This document shows, one piece after another, positions 44,231 to 53,811 of a stretch of 64,000 nt of DNA. The notes beneath the pieces were generated by a model, which saw only the letters and a list, made by a program, of their open reading frames with translations, did not search any database and was not told where the DNA came from. The DNA comes from CBDFKS01 sp965248905. Lineage in GTDB: Bacteria > Chloroflexota > Dehalococcoidia > Lucifugimonadales > JAGWBF01. Where the stretch lies: contig CBDFKS010000006.1 of the NCBI GenBank assembly GCA_965248905.1, forward strand, positions 62,001 to 126,000, written 5' to 3'. The translations under genes and the position numbers were made by a program. How positions within the stretch are numbered: the first letter of the stretch is position 1; the number at the start of each line of letters is the position of its first letter.

Positions 44231-45715
44231 TTATGCCAACAAGCTATGAGCTATGGGAGGAATCAGGAGCATATTAACTCCTGATAAAGTACACATCACG
44301 CTGCCGTAGAACACCAGCTTTAGGCTATGGCCCCCGGTGGCAAACTTGGGAGCCATCGTATTAGCTATCGTAAGAACAACCACCGCGCCCATAGTTAACA
44401 TCGATGATTGCGACATGTCCTTGGGCTGGAATACAGGTAGCTCAGGTATCTTTGCAGCGGCACTTCCACCCTGGGCTATTAGCTCTGTAGTCGCTACCGC
44501 CAGCTTGTCATTAAAGGCGACCATTATCTCCATGACGAATATGAGCAATGCGGACATAGCACCGTGAAGGGGTACGACAAGGTAGGCGAAAGGAGTAGCC
44601 GTAACATAACGCTTGGCTCGTAACAACGCTATATTCATGGCGTAATCGGATGCAACCTCACCCACCTTGTCAGGGCTTCCACCCACCTTGGTGCCATCCA
44701 CGAACATCTTGACAGACCGGTTAACCAGCTCACTTCCAGTCTCGTCGATAAACCTGTCCCAGCATATCGCCGGGCTGATCTGACTACGAAGACGGACCTG
44801 TAATCTCCTGACGTAAGGCTCCAGGGTCCCCAATGAGCGCCTGTCAATCCTAGCCATGGCGGCGGAAAGGGTCGATCCAAGGGCCTCTGCTACATTACCC
44901 AAAGACCGGAGGAACTTGGCGGTCTCCTCGTCGATCTTGCTTACCTTCGAATCGTCCATAAAGGCATAGACACCAGAGGGCATCAGAAACAGGCCCAAAA
45001 TGAGAAATGCCATTCCTAGTCCCGACGTGAAAAGCATGAATACTGCGGCCAGGACTCCAACTGAACCCAGTAATACAAACAAAAAGGCCGCCCGCTGTCG
45101 TTCCTTGGGACCTTTATAGTTTTTAAATGTCTTAACTTCGAAAGGCGCCGCCTTGTAGATGATATAGGCCCCGAAGAATGACATCACGAACATGGTTCCG
45201 GTAAGCATGAATACAAATGCGTTACCGATGTCATACAGCATGGTGGAGATCATAGACACCACCATAATCAGGGAGACAGAGACCATGAGGGCTGCGTAGG
45301 CGTCTCCCCACTTCTGAAGGGTTTCCAGCCCTCTTTGGTACATGTTAGTGTACTGGTCTCTCTCTACTCTGGCTTCCTGGGTCAGGAACTGGTTCTCCGA
45401 TTCACCTGAGTTTATGGATCCGGCGAATCTCAAGAGCAGGCTCTTGATCGATGCGGCAGGCGCCCTCTTGGAGACAAGCTGGAAAGCACGCCCGTACTCG
45501 AATCCCAGTCGCTTGGTCAGTAGGTAGACCTGCTTGAAGTACAAGGCCGTTTTATATGACTGGGTTATGGCGTTCCGAAATATCACATCTCTGGGGACGT
45601 CCCCGGACGATAGAGCAGCCATGTAGGTAAGGTTCGAATAAAGATCGAAACTTAATACTGCATTATCGGAAGACACCCTCTCTGTACGCTTGCGAGAGGA
45701 CTTGGTAGAGTTCAT
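44231..45715 (-). CDS. arlJ: archaellum membrane platform protein ArlJ (FlaJ)
   Basis: About 494 aa. Polytopic membrane protein of the TadC/PilC/FlaJ group that anchors the filament and couples to ArlI. N-terminal soluble part (LSYMAALSSGDVPRD-like SNLTYMAALSSGDVPRDVIF), helices at ALMVSVSLIMVVSMISTML, AFVFMLTGTMFVMSFFGAYII, FLFVLLGSVGVLAAVFMLF, the large cytoplasmic loop with LGNVAEALGSTLSAAMARID, and the C-terminal group MLTMGAVVVLTIANTMAPKFATGG and LVFYGSVMCTLSGVNMLLIP. The last pair and AxGGHSxK text are typical of archaeal FlaJ rather than bacterial PilC. It overlaps the end of arlI; the start could be 45739, 45715 or GTG 45676. Confidence 0.9.
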   Translation of the reverse strand: MNSTKSSRKRTERVSSDNAVLSFDLYSNLTYMAALSSGDVPRDVIFRNAITQSYKTALYFKQVYLLTKRLGFEYGRAFQLVSKRAPAASIKSLLLRFAGSINSGESENQFLTQEARVERDQYTNMYQRGLETLQKWGDAYAALMVSVSLIMVVSMISTMLYDIGNAFVFMLTGTMFVMSFFGAYIIYKAAPFEVKTFKNYKGPKERQRAAFLFVLLGSVGVLAAVFMLFTSGLGMAFLILGLFLMPSGVYAFMDDSKVSKIDEETAKFLRSLGNVAEALGSTLSAAMARIDRRSLGTLEPYVRRLQVRLRSQISPAICWDRFIDETGSELVNRSVKMFVDGTKVGGSPDKVGEVASDYAMNIALLRAKRYVTATPFAYLVVPLHGAMSALLIFVMEIMVAFNDKLAVATTELIAQGGSAAAKIPELPVFQPKDMSQSSMLTMGAVVVLTIANTMAPKFATGGHSLKLVFYGSVMCTLSGVNMLLIPPIAHSLLA

Positions 45716-47396
45716 AGAAGCCGTCCATTTTCTGTTCATGTAGTTTCTTGAGAATATTGGCCCTGCGGGTTAGCTCGTTGTAGATTTGCCTTTTCTTGGC
45801 TGGTGGAAGCCCCCGCTGCATGGCAATACGCTCTTCTAGCATGTAGCTGTTCATGTACCCGCTGAACTCGAAAGCGTCGTCTGCAGGGTTCCACCTGAAT
45901 ACTTCGATGAAGGAGAATGAATCGCTAGAGGAGTCGTAGCCAATGATCTCATTCACACTGATGACCCGTCTGCCATCCTTGCCGTTCGGCAAGCGGACCA
46001 TGCTCTGAATAGCCACCAGGTTCAGATTGTCTATGTAGGTCTTAGGTATGTTAATGGGGTGACCCGTTAGCCTTTGGATCAGCTTTTCCACAGAGGCGGC
46101 GTGGAAGGTAGCCATGCATGCGTGGCCGGTCTGCATAGCCTGGAACGCGATGGCTCCCTCCTCTCCCCGTATCTCACCAATTATGATCTCGTTGGGGCGT
46201 TGCCGAAGAGCGGCTTTGAGCAGATCAAACATGGTAACCGCTGAATCGCTGGAGGACTTGGTGCTACCACGCACCACCTCCCTGATCCAGTTAGGGTGGG
46301 GCACCTGTAGCTCGGGCGTGTCTTCAATGCTTACGATTTTCCCGGTGGGAGGTATGAAGGCAGTGAGAGCATTCAGCAACGTGGTCTTACCCGATGCCGT
46401 CTCTCCCGACACAAACATATTCATTCCATGGCCCAGTGCCAGGGAGAAATAGGCTGCCATCTCATATGTTAGAGTTTTAAACTGGACTAGCTGAAGAATG
46501 CTCATGGGGTCTACTGCGAATTTTCGTATGGTGAAGTTGCTCCCTCTCCTGGAAAGGTCGCTGCCAAACACCAGGTTAATTCTAGAGCCGTCTGGAAGGG
46601 TGGCATCAATCACTGGATCCCGAAACGTCACGGGTTTGCCGATCTTCTCTGACATCCTGATCACGAAAGTGTCTAGCTCCTCAAAACTGGTGAAGGTTAT
46701 ACTGGCTTTCAAACTTTTGAATATCTTGTGCTCCACGAAAAGAGTCCCCAGACCACTGCAGCTGATATCTTCGATGTTAGGATCATGGATTAGCGGGTCT
46801 AGTGGCCCCATACCTTCTTTATCCCTGATCATCTGGTAACGTAGCGCCCCATACTGACTAGGAGTGAGGTAGATCTTGCCCCCTGTTCCGTTCTTTTTGC
46901 CTTTTTTAGAAGCCTTGGAGCCCTTGTTGTCGTCTTTACGAACCGTGCACACTTTATCCAGTATTTTCAACAGCAGCTCTGCGCGCTGTTTGCCGTCTCC
47001 GCTGTTTTCATCCAGGTCATTGACGTAATCCACCAGACGAATCTCGACCTGATCCGTGATGCTTGATACGTCCTCCAACATCCCTGGCTCAATTGCTATG
47101 TAATAGTTCCGAGCATCTGCGGGATCAGGGTAGATGTGGATAAATATGTCGTCACTAACGGGGTAGATGAGGTTAGGGTTGGGGAGGTCCCCCATGTCTC
47201 TACTCAATGTTTCATGGTATTCAGGTACGCCTATCTTCTCTATAGGCAAGAGGTGGAGGTAGTCCCACAGATGTACCTTTTTCTTGGACTCTTTCCGCAG
47301 CTTTTTGGGAAGCATGCGAAACAGGGGGCACTCTGTAGCGCCTTTTTTGTGATCATGCTCTCCGGGTTTTGCCAAGGGTAATGTTTGGGTCGCCAT
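45663..47396 (-). CDS. arlI: archaellum motor/assembly ATPase ArlI (FlaI)
   Basis: 577 aa secretion ATPase. The N-terminal domain includes LWDYLHLLPIEKIGVPEY and YPDPADARNYYIAIEPGML. A Lys/Gly linker (about 153-174) follows and then the motor: Asp box SIEDTPELQVPHPNW, Walker A GETASGKTT (331-339), Walker B EIIIGEIRGEEG (403-414) and His box MQTGHACMATFHA. The WIREVVRGSTKSS and EDISCSGLG segments match archaeal FlaI/GspE-2 more than TadA or PilB. It drives both filament assembly and rotation in archaea. Two bases after arlH. Confidence 0.94.
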   Translation of the reverse strand: MATQTLPLAKPGEHDHKKGATECPLFRMLPKKLRKESKKKVHLWDYLHLLPIEKIGVPEYHETLSRDMGDLPNPNLIYPVSDDIFIHIYPDPADARNYYIAIEPGMLEDVSSITDQVEIRLVDYVNDLDENSGDGKQRAELLLKILDKVCTVRKDDNKGSKASKKGKKNGTGGKIYLTPSQYGALRYQMIRDKEGMGPLDPLIHDPNIEDISCSGLGTLFVEHKIFKSLKASITFTSFEELDTFVIRMSEKIGKPVTFRDPVIDATLPDGSRINLVFGSDLSRRGSNFTIRKFAVDPMSILQLVQFKTLTYEMAAYFSLALGHGMNMFVSGETASGKTTLLNALTAFIPPTGKIVSIEDTPELQVPHPNWIREVVRGSTKSSSDSAVTMFDLLKAALRQRPNEIIIGEIRGEEGAIAFQAMQTGHACMATFHAASVEKLIQRLTGHPINIPKTYIDNLNLVAIQSMVRLPNGKDGRRVISVNEIIGYDSSSDSFSFIEVFRWNPADDAFEFSGYMNSYMLEERIAMQRGLPPAKKRQIYNELTRRANILKKLHEQKMDGFYELYQVLSQAYREGVFR

Positions 47397-47398
47397 GA

Positions 47399-48112
47399 TT
47401 ATGCCTTCGCCTTTGTTATCGGTATGATTCTCATTCCCAGTCCGGGTTCCACCTCGAAGCTTATGATGTTACCCGTCGTTCGTTCTGCATTACGCACCTT
47501 GCTCACCTCCATCATCTTCACCAGCCGATCACCGACCTCCTCCAACCTCAACCTCAAATGGGCGTCACATAGGGACCTGACCCGGATGAGCATCCCCTCA
47601 TCGAACGCATATGAATGGACCACAACGAATATAGTCCGGCCCTCGTCACATAGCTCCTTGCAGCTAATGAAGAAGTCTATGATATTGGATTCCTTGCTAT
47701 GGGTGACTATGTTAGTGACAGAGTCAACTACGATGACTTTAAAGGACTCGGGAAGAGTCTCGATATGTTTCGCCAATCGCCCGAAGATCAGTTCAGAATT
47801 CTTAGTTTTTGTAGAGATCTGCAGGGGGTAAATCCTCAGCCGGTCCACAAGGAAATAGTCCGTAACGTCCAGGCCAAGAGAGGCCATCTGGGTGATAAGG
47901 CTTTTAACCGTGTTCTCAACGGTGTAGCAAGCTACCCCCACGTCCGAATTAAGCGCGCCATATATGAGATGCTGAGAGAGTACACTTTTACCGGCATCGG
48001 ACTGTCCCTCGATCAATGAAAGGGAGCCTATTGGGATGCCTCCTCCCATTTTCTTGTCGATCTCTGTGTTGGAAGTCGAGATTGTAGTTGTAGATTGTAT
48101 AGATGTTGTCAT
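47399..48112 (-). CDS. arlH: archaellum regulatory ATPase-fold protein ArlH (FlaH)
   Basis: 237 aa KaiC/RecA-like protein that binds ArlI and nucleotide. Walker A GQSDAGKS (36-43), Walker B VIVVDSVTN ending at D130, and LSLIEGQ / YGALNSDVGVACYTVENT as in archaeal FlaH. The glutamate after Walker B that would support hydrolysis is missing (DSVTN), as in archaeal ArlH. Strong AAAGGAGG ribosome site. FlaH has no counterpart in bacterial type IV pili, so this gene is the best single marker that the cluster is an archaellum. Confidence 0.93.
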   Translation of the reverse strand: MTTSIQSTTTISTSNTEIDKKMGGGIPIGSLSLIEGQSDAGKSVLSQHLIYGALNSDVGVACYTVENTVKSLITQMASLGLDVTDYFLVDRLRIYPLQISTKTKNSELIFGRLAKHIETLPESFKVIVVDSVTNIVTHSKESNIIDFFISCKELCDEGRTIFVVVHSYAFDEGMLIRVRSLCDAHLRLRLEEVGDRLVKMMEVSKVRNAERTTGNIISFEVEPGLGMRIIPITKAKA

Positions 48113-48212
48113 TCAATCCTCCTTTCATCGAGTTTAGGTATTTGTGGCTGCCCCTGATCATGGGGGCCCATAATATTCATCTTTTACTCATGGATAAAGG
48201 AACTTGAGCCAT

Positions 48213-48746
48213 TTAGTTAGTAAAATATGCGGAGTCCGTTACGCCTCCCGGCACCACCACCGCCACGGTGCCTGATGTGCCACTCTTAACCACCGGAACA
48301 ACCTTCATCACGATCGTCGCTACCTCATCGGGGTCCCACATCTTGGGATTGTAGGAATCTGGGCTGATGCTCGAGATCGTCCATTGATCGTTGCCAGGGT
48401 CTCCGGTACCTCCACACAGCTCCTTGCACACGTAGGCCAGGCGCTTGATTTCCTGGTCCCCTGTTGAATTGGTGTATTTCGTGAGTAGGTCCATCTGAGA
48501 GAAAACTCCGAAAGACGCCGATCCGTCATTGTCTCCTGTCACCGTTATTTTAGTTCCGCCTCCCGAGTCGGAAGCACTGGTAGATGTTATCGATATGTCT
48601 GCTGCAACCTGAGCCGCTTGGAACTCCGATGCGTCCCTTAACGACGCACCCTGGGTGGTTGTTGTACCTAAAAACGTGTTGAAGATGAGCATCGATACCA
48701 ATAAGAAAGTAACTATGATGAGTGCGCCTGAAATTACGATGCTCAA
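48213..48746 (-). CDS. arlF: archaellum stator protein ArlF-like (FlaF)
   Basis: 177 aa. One N-terminal helix (SGALIIVTFLLVSMLIFNTFLG) followed by a beta-rich outside domain (GTKITVTGDNDGSASFGVF, MDLLTKYTNSTGDQ, VVPVVKSGTSGTVAVVVPGG). In archaea ArlF and ArlG form the stator that binds the S-layer. The TTG start follows GGAGAAAG. The MDLLTKYT segment and position next to ArlG support the call, but ArlF proteins are weakly conserved. Contains CKELC, a possible disulfide. How it would anchor in a bacterial envelope is an open question. Confidence 0.75.
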   Translation of the reverse strand: MSIVISGALIIVTFLLVSMLIFNTFLGTTTTQGASLRDASEFQAAQVAADISITSTSASDSGGGTKITVTGDNDGSASFGVFSQMDLLTKYTNSTGDQEIKRLAYVCKELCGGTGDPGNDQWTISSISPDSYNPKMWDPDEVATIVMKVVPVVKSGTSGTVAVVVPGGVTDSAYFTN

Positions 48747-48869
48747 CGGGTCTTTCTCCGTTGCTTGAACTTATCTGCCGACCTGCTGGTCCGATTGTGC
48801 TCCATCTCATCACCATCACAGTGTTCGCTAATTTTATTCACACCACAAGAGATGCACATTATGACCTAG

Positions 48870-49346
48870 CTAGATACTGAACTCTTTCTCCGCGGTCACT
48901 GCGTTGTATACGGCCATCTTGACCGTATGAAGCCCTGTTTCTCCGCTGGTAAGGAACACTTCGATCTTTGTGGTGACCGCTTGGCTCCAGTTTGTCGCGC
49001 TTCCTTCGACAGTGTACTTCCAGTAAGGTTTGGTCGGGGACCCTCCACCATCGTAGGGTATGCGGATTATGGCTGTAGGAGAAGTAAGGAATATGTCTGA
49101 GTTGTCTATGGCGTTGATAGTGTTTGATCCTACGTTCTTAACCCAGAAGGTAATTTCATCGCCGGTAGAGTTTCCCGAAGCAAATACGATCTCTATGTCC
49201 GTTTTAATTCGATCCGCAGCGTCGGAGTTGGCGGCTATTAAAGCTCCTGATCCCTTCCCTGCAGCTGGTATTACAGCATTTATCAGGGCCATGGTAGCCA
49301 CTATGCTGGCAATGACCAGCAGTGCTGTAGTTATAGTTTTTTCCAC
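48870..49346 (-). CDS. arlG: archaellum stator protein ArlG-like (FlaG)
   Basis: 158 aa. N-terminal helix (TITTALLVIASIVATMALINAVIPA) then RIKTDIEIVFASG and EITFWVKNVGSNTI, which match the KTDIxI and TIYVKNVGSTTL text of archaeal FlaG; the rest is beta-rich (KIEVFLTSGETGLHTVKMAVYN). GTG start with GAGG 7 bases before. Fits between the ArlD/E-like gene and arlF. Confidence 0.82.
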   Translation of the reverse strand: MEKTITTALLVIASIVATMALINAVIPAAGKGSGALIAANSDAADRIKTDIEIVFASGNSTGDEITFWVKNVGSNTINAIDNSDIFLTSPTAIIRIPYDGGGSPTKPYWKYTVEGSATNWSQAVTTKIEVFLTSGETGLHTVKMAVYNAVTAEKEFSI

Positions 49347-49382
49347 GTTGAGACCTCACTGTCTACGTTCCTTCTTCCTCAT

Positions 49383-50618
49383 CTACCTGATGCGCCCGTT
49401 GGCACTTCCCCCGACCCTTACGCGAGGTCTGTCTACTGAGAAGATTCCTCCTGCTATCAGGATTCCGTCGAGCTGATGAATGAGTTCCATGTACTCCTGA
49501 GCAGGATCGATTCCGCAGGATGGTTCGTCTTCCACCATATTGCATACGTAGCTGATAATTTCACTAAGCTCTTTTGAGCAATGTCCCGACCTGAGATATA
49601 CCTCGAGAAGGTGGCTGAGCTTCGCTTGTCCCATACGAGCTTTAGCCTGAAGCGCCCAACGAACCAGGTTCGCGATTAAATTGACGTCCAGGAATTCATA
49701 AGATGCAGTTGGCTGATCGACGTGCTGTTCCGGGTCATCGGATGGTAGAACCCAACCGTTCTCTTCGGATTCGTCCTCATATTCCCAATCGTAGGTATCT
49801 TCCATGACTTCTTGTTCCACCGACTTTCCGTTCATTGAGGGTATACGCCTCCTTTCAGAGGGATCGGGTAAGATTTCCCCAGAATAGGACCGAGTTATCT
49901 GCCTAACGGAAGGCTGACGCTTGGTCTCTTTTTCAACTGTAGGTCGCCTTCGCTTCCTTTCGGAAGAACTGGGGGGCCTTTCTTGAGAGCGCTCTTCTTG
50001 CCGTTTACGGGTAGATGGCTTTATAGGCTCTGGAGTTTCGTGTCTTTCCTCCTTCCATTGAACCTTGGTTTCGTCTAACAAAGTGTTGTACTCAGTTGGT
50101 TCGGAGGACCTGCCGTTATCGGACAGATCCTGACTGATTCCATTAGACGAGTGATCTGGAATATCTCGGTCAGGAGCTCGATTGGCTGGTTCATTCTGAG
50201 GCGGAGGAGCTTGGGCAGCAACAGGGGGAGGTGGATAACCCATGACCTGCTGGGGCGGGGGTATGTAAGCTGGGACAGGCCATGGCTGCTGAGGAGCGGG
50301 AGCCTGTTGTTGAGGAGCCTGAGCGGCGGGAGACGCCTGTTGTGACGATGATGCCGCTTTCTCTATCCGCATGACCCTTAGTTCATCTTCCAGCGCATCC
50401 ACCCTTCTCTCACTTTCGCCATCTACGGTGGTCTCTTTTATAACCCGCTCGCTCACAGATGTTTCGTTTATCGCTGGAGCTACTTCTAGCCGTTCGTTTA
50501 GAGGAGAGTCTTCTCGCATGACGAAGGCTCGAAGGTCCACCAAGGTGCGCTTGACTTCCCCTTTTAATAGCTTCAGCTCTTCTTCGAGGACTTCTACACG
50601 CCTATCTGAGTCCGCCAC
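49383..50618 (-). CDS. ArlD/ArlE-like archaellum accessory protein with long disordered middle
   Basis: 411 aa. Starts at GTG 50618 with GGGAGG 8 bases before; an upstream in-frame ATG (50693) has no ribosome site. N-terminal coiled coil (DRRVEVLEEELKLLKGEVKRTLVDL), then a Pro/Gln-rich and charged middle of about 230 residues, then a helical C-terminal domain (about 330-400: FLDVNLIANLVRWALQAKARMGQAKLSHLLEVYL, SKELSEIISYVC). That end resembles the C-terminal helical domain of archaeal FlaD/FlaE, in which a leucine-rich helix, a glycine turn and a yxxxGxxS motif recur. In archaea ArlC/D/E form the cytoplasmic ring that links the motor to chemotaxis. Homology is inferred from pattern and gene order. 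Confidence 0.65.
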   Translation of the reverse strand: MADSDRRVEVLEEELKLLKGEVKRTLVDLRAFVMREDSPLNERLEVAPAINETSVSERVIKETTVDGESERRVDALEDELRVMRIEKAASSSQQASPAAQAPQQQAPAPQQPWPVPAYIPPPQQVMGYPPPPVAAQAPPPQNEPANRAPDRDIPDHSSNGISQDLSDNGRSSEPTEYNTLLDETKVQWKEERHETPEPIKPSTRKRQEERSQERPPSSSERKRRRPTVEKETKRQPSVRQITRSYSGEILPDPSERRRIPSMNGKSVEQEVMEDTYDWEYEDESEENGWVLPSDDPEQHVDQPTASYEFLDVNLIANLVRWALQAKARMGQAKLSHLLEVYLRSGHCSKELSEIISYVCNMVEDEPSCGIDPAQEYMELIHQLDGILIAGGIFSVDRPRVRVGGSANGRIR

Positions 50619-50780
50619 TGCTGTTTCCTCCCAGTCTGTAAGGTATCTAAGAGCCAGCCCTGGATATAGCCCCCCGGGGCACAGGGTTCCCACTCCAGGG
50701 CCGGCTCAGGAGAGAGCTTCGAATCAGCTCTAATTCTAATTCAGTTATGATGGTGCTCTCGGTTCTTTGGCTTGCTACCT

Positions 50781-50801
50781 GCCGGCTATTGCCCCTCCGG
50801 C
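50781..50801. other. hairpin between archaellins and the arl machinery genes
   Basis: GCCGG, 11-base loop, CCGGC, nested in GCTTGC...GCAAGC (50770-50805). No T run follows on the minus strand. It lies in the 213-base gap between the last archaellin and the ArlD/E-like gene and could lower read-through, but this is weak. Confidence 0.25.
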
Positions 50802-50831
50802 AAGCTACCGAGCGTTGAACTCACCTATGGA

Positions 50832-51407
50832 TTATCCAAGGTCGTTGTAGGCTTCTAGGACTACGGGAGTGGTGCGGTTGATGTAAACCACGGCCCCTGT
50901 CGGAGGCTTCACTTCCAGAGTAAATGCCTTGTCTTTGGGCAGATCCGTACCGAGTTTAGCTTCCAGGGCTGTGAGCTTAATTTCGTACATCTCGCCGGGC
51001 TCGACCAGCTTGTCGCTATCGGCGCTACCCAGTCCGGTGACTGTAAAGTCGCCTGATACAAGGTTATAAATCTGGTCTACGTCGCTGTATACGATGATGG
51101 TCTCACTGGGAGTCAGGTCCACAGCCTCACCACCTGCGGCATTGGCCACCTGAAAGGAGATCTCATCTATGGCAGTCTTGCCGCCGTTGGCCTTGGCGAT
51201 GACCGCTCCGCGAAGTTCCAATGTACCCCTAGCTTCGGATAGGCCAGCGTTTATAGTCTCTTTGGACTTGTCGCTGGAAAAGAGGCCCGTGGATAGGGCG
51301 GCAAAAGCGAACACCGATGAGACTACTACGAAGGCTATCAGCACGATGGCTGTCTCTAGTCCGGTTATCCCTCGCTGGTCTCTCACCAGCTTAGATATAT
51401 TTCTCAT
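50832..51407 (-). CDS. arlB: archaellin, copy D (intact)
   Basis: 191 aa. Class III signal: MRNISKLVRDQRG then ITGLETAIVLIAFVVVSSVF; cleavage after RG by a FlaK/PibD-type peptidase is expected (no such gene in the window). The hydrophobic helix packs the filament core and the rest (ELRGAVIAKANGG ... EVKPPTGAVVYINRTTP ... YNDLG) is the outer beta domain, with the PPxGAxxxIxRTTP end seen in archaeal archaellins. GGAGGG before ATG. One of two intact copies of four. Its outer domain is nearly identical to that of copy A. Confidence 0.92.
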   Translation of the reverse strand: MRNISKLVRDQRGITGLETAIVLIAFVVVSSVFAFAALSTGLFSSDKSKETINAGLSEARGTLELRGAVIAKANGGKTAIDEISFQVANAAGGEAVDLTPSETIIVYSDVDQIYNLVSGDFTVTGLGSADSDKLVEPGEMYEIKLTALEAKLGTDLPKDKAFTLEVKPPTGAVVYINRTTPVVLEAYNDLG

Positions 51408-51476
51408 TTTTTAACCCTCCGATAAGTGTATTTTGTTTATTTGAGTAAACCATTAGGCTGATGTGTTACGGATCAA

Positions 51477-52064
51477 CTAGCCCAGGTCGTTATAGGTTTC
51501 CAGTACTACTGGGGTCATCCGAGAGATCTGAACGACGGCGCCTTGGGGCGGCTTTATCTGTAGAATGAATGTCTTATCCTTCCCAAGGTCCGGATTAAGC
51601 TTGGCCGCCAGACCGATGACTTTCACCTCATACATCTCTCCTGGTTCAACCAGCTTGTCGGCGTCCGCGCTGCCCAAAGCAGTTACCGTGAACCCTCCAG
51701 TTGTGGCAGTGCTATCCAAGGTTATCGACTGGTCAACATCTGTGTATGTGATGATGGTCTCGCCTGGTGTCAGGTTAACAGCCTCTCCACCCGCTGCATT
51801 TGCTACCTGTAAATACATCTCGTCGATCGCATCACCAGTTGTAGTGGTCTTCACTACTATTGAACCGCGGATCTCGAGAGTGCCCCTAGCTTCGGAAAGC
51901 CCGGCATTTATGGTCTCCTTGGACTTGTCGCTGGAGAAGAGGCCCGTGGATAGGGCGGCGAAGGCGAACACCGATGAGACTACCACGAAGGCTATCAGCA
52001 CTATGGCTGTCTCCAGTCCGGTTATTCCCCGATGGTTCTTCACCAGCTTGGACGTATATCTCAT
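51477..52064 (-). CDS. arlB: archaellin, copy C (intact)
   Basis: 195 aa, signal MRYTSKLVKNHRG then ITGLETAIVLIAF. The outer domain differs more from the others (ILQIKPPQGAVVQISRMTP) and has a four-residue longer middle (LDSTATTGGFTVTALG). GGGAGG lies 7 bases before ATG 52064; an in-frame ATG 15 bases upstream overlaps the ribosome site. Could be a distinct major or minor filament subunit. Confidence 0.92.
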   Translation of the reverse strand: MRYTSKLVKNHRGITGLETAIVLIAFVVVSSVFAFAALSTGLFSSDKSKETINAGLSEARGTLEIRGSIVVKTTTTGDAIDEMYLQVANAAGGEAVNLTPGETIITYTDVDQSITLDSTATTGGFTVTALGSADADKLVEPGEMYEVKVIGLAAKLNPDLGKDKTFILQIKPPQGAVVQISRMTPVVLETYNDLG

Positions 52065-52687
52065 GTTATGACCTCCCACTGTTTCCTTTCCTTCAAAGTA
52101 TCTGGTCTGTAGACTCTGTTTCTAGCGCACCGGATCTCGGACTGTCTTTAGCCAAGATCGTTATAGGTCTCAAGGACAACGGGAGTGGTACGAGCGATGT
52201 ACAGAACAGCGCCTGACGGAGGCTTCACTTCGAGAGTAAAGGCTTTGTCCTTGGGCAGGTCTGTAGCAAGCTTGGCTTGCAAGGCGGTTACTTTCACTTC
52301 ATACATCTCGCCTGGCTCCACCAGTTTGTCACTGTCCGCATTTCCCAACCCAGTTACAGTGAAGTCACCGCTCACAAGGTTATAAGTCTGGTCGACGTCA
52401 CTGTATACGATGAGGGTCTCACCTGGAGTCAGATCGACGGCCTCTCCACCCGCGGCGTTGGCCACCTGGAAGTAGATCTCGTCCACGGCATCGCCGGTGC
52501 TATTGGTCTTGGCGATAACCGCTCCGCGGAGCTCCAAGGTACCTCGAGCTTCGGATAGGCCTGCGTTTATGGTTTCCTTGGACTTGTCGGCGGAAAAGAG
52601 GCCGGTGGACAGGGCAGCGAAAGCGAACACCGATGAGACCACCACGAAGGCTATCAGTACGATGGCTGTCTCTAGTACTCAGTCAAC

Positions 52688-53335
52688 CTAATTGTTGGCA
52701 GGATAGAGATGGTGAAGCTTGACTCGGGCGTCCACAGTGGAGAATCTCCAGTCAATGGTTGCTCCGGCTTGGTTTCGTTCTGCCTCCAGGGCCGCGATCT
52801 CGCCACTCAAAGTCTCTTCATCGGCAATACGCCGGCGCAGGACTCGCCTGGCCAAGACACTGAACTCGATCTCTGCCATGTTGAGCCAACTACCGTGCTT
52901 GGGAGTGTAGTGAAACTCCAAGCGTTTGCGTATTCGCCTAGCCTCCTTGGGCTCGAAGGTTTCGTAGAGGGAAGCTGGTTTGTGGGTGTTGAGGTTGTCC
53001 AGCACCACCCGGATCTTCTCGGACGCTGGGTAAGCTTCATCGGCCAGCCACCGCATCTGCTTAGCGAAGTCCACCATGGTACGACGTTCGGTCACTGCCA
53101 CATGCCTCCAGCCCGCCAGGGGCTCGCACAGCATGAACAGGTTTCGGGTGCCATTGCGCTGGTACTCGTAATCGTATCGCTCCCGTCGTGCCGGCTTGGG
53201 CGGGATCGGAGACCTCTTTTCCGCCAGCAACTGCTTGGAGGTCTCGTCGAAACAGACCACCGGGCGCTCTGGGTCATAGGGTTCCGCGTAAAGGTCCAGC
53301 ACATCCTCCATACACGCCACAAACTCGGCGCTCAC
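52688..53335 (-). CDS. IS630 transposase, catalytic DDE part (copy 2)
   Basis: 215 aa, identical to the copy 1 protein at 43207-43854 (CFDETSKQLL, VLDNLNTHKP, SWLNMAEIEFS). Confidence 0.92.
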   Translation of the reverse strand: MSAEFVACMEDVLDLYAEPYDPERPVVCFDETSKQLLAEKRSPIPPKPARRERYDYEYQRNGTRNLFMLCEPLAGWRHVAVTERRTMVDFAKQMRWLADEAYPASEKIRVVLDNLNTHKPASLYETFEPKEARRIRKRLEFHYTPKHGSWLNMAEIEFSVLARRVLRRRIADEETLSGEIAALEAERNQAGATIDWRFSTVDARVKLHHLYPANN

Positions 53336-53811
53336 CTGGGGAATACACCACTCCTTCTTCTGCCACGGCTTGAGACTGTTTTTTTCAACCGCTTGCGAAT
53401 TCCCTCGTGGGACATGGAGGGCGCCAGCCCCAACTCCACCACCTTGTTTGCCAGGAGCCGCAGGGTCCAGTGGTCATGGCCTGGGGGGGCCTCGCTGCAC
53501 GCCAGGGCAATCAGGTGCGCTTCCCCCCGCTCATCCAGTTTGGTCGGATGTCCTGGCCGAGGATCTTCCTCCAAGGCCCGCTTCAGTCCTCCCTCCAGGT
53601 ACCGCCGCTTGGTACGGCACACCGTACCCGCAGACGTGTCCAGCGCCTCCACGATGCGCATCACCCCCCAGCCCGTATCTGCCTTTAGCAGAATACGGGC
53701 CCGGGCAACCTTTCGCGCTGGGCTCTTTCCCCCGCGAATCAGTCGTTCCAACTGGTCTCGTTCTTCCCTTTCCAACCGGACCACATACCGTTCTCGTCCC
53801 ATGGCTGCCAC
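53332..53811 (-). CDS. IS630 transposase, N-terminal HTH part (copy 2)
   Basis: 159 aa, identical to the copy 1 protein at 42731-43210; same A7 slippery run and GTGA overlap with the catalytic frame. Confidence 0.9.
   Translation of the reverse strand: MAAMGRERYVVRLEREERDQLERLIRGGKSPARKVARARILLKADTGWGVMRIVEALDTSAGTVCRTKRRYLEGGLKRALEEDPRPGHPTKLDERGEAHLIALACSEAPPGHDHWTLRLLANKVVELGLAPSMSHEGIRKRLKKTVSSRGRRRSGVFPR

Noticed and set aside
44231..48112. Tad or type IV pilus cluster
   Set aside because: ArlH is present, archaellins have the RG-ITG class III signal, and ArlF/ArlG-like genes are linked; no tadZ, pilQ, secretin or pilT was seen.
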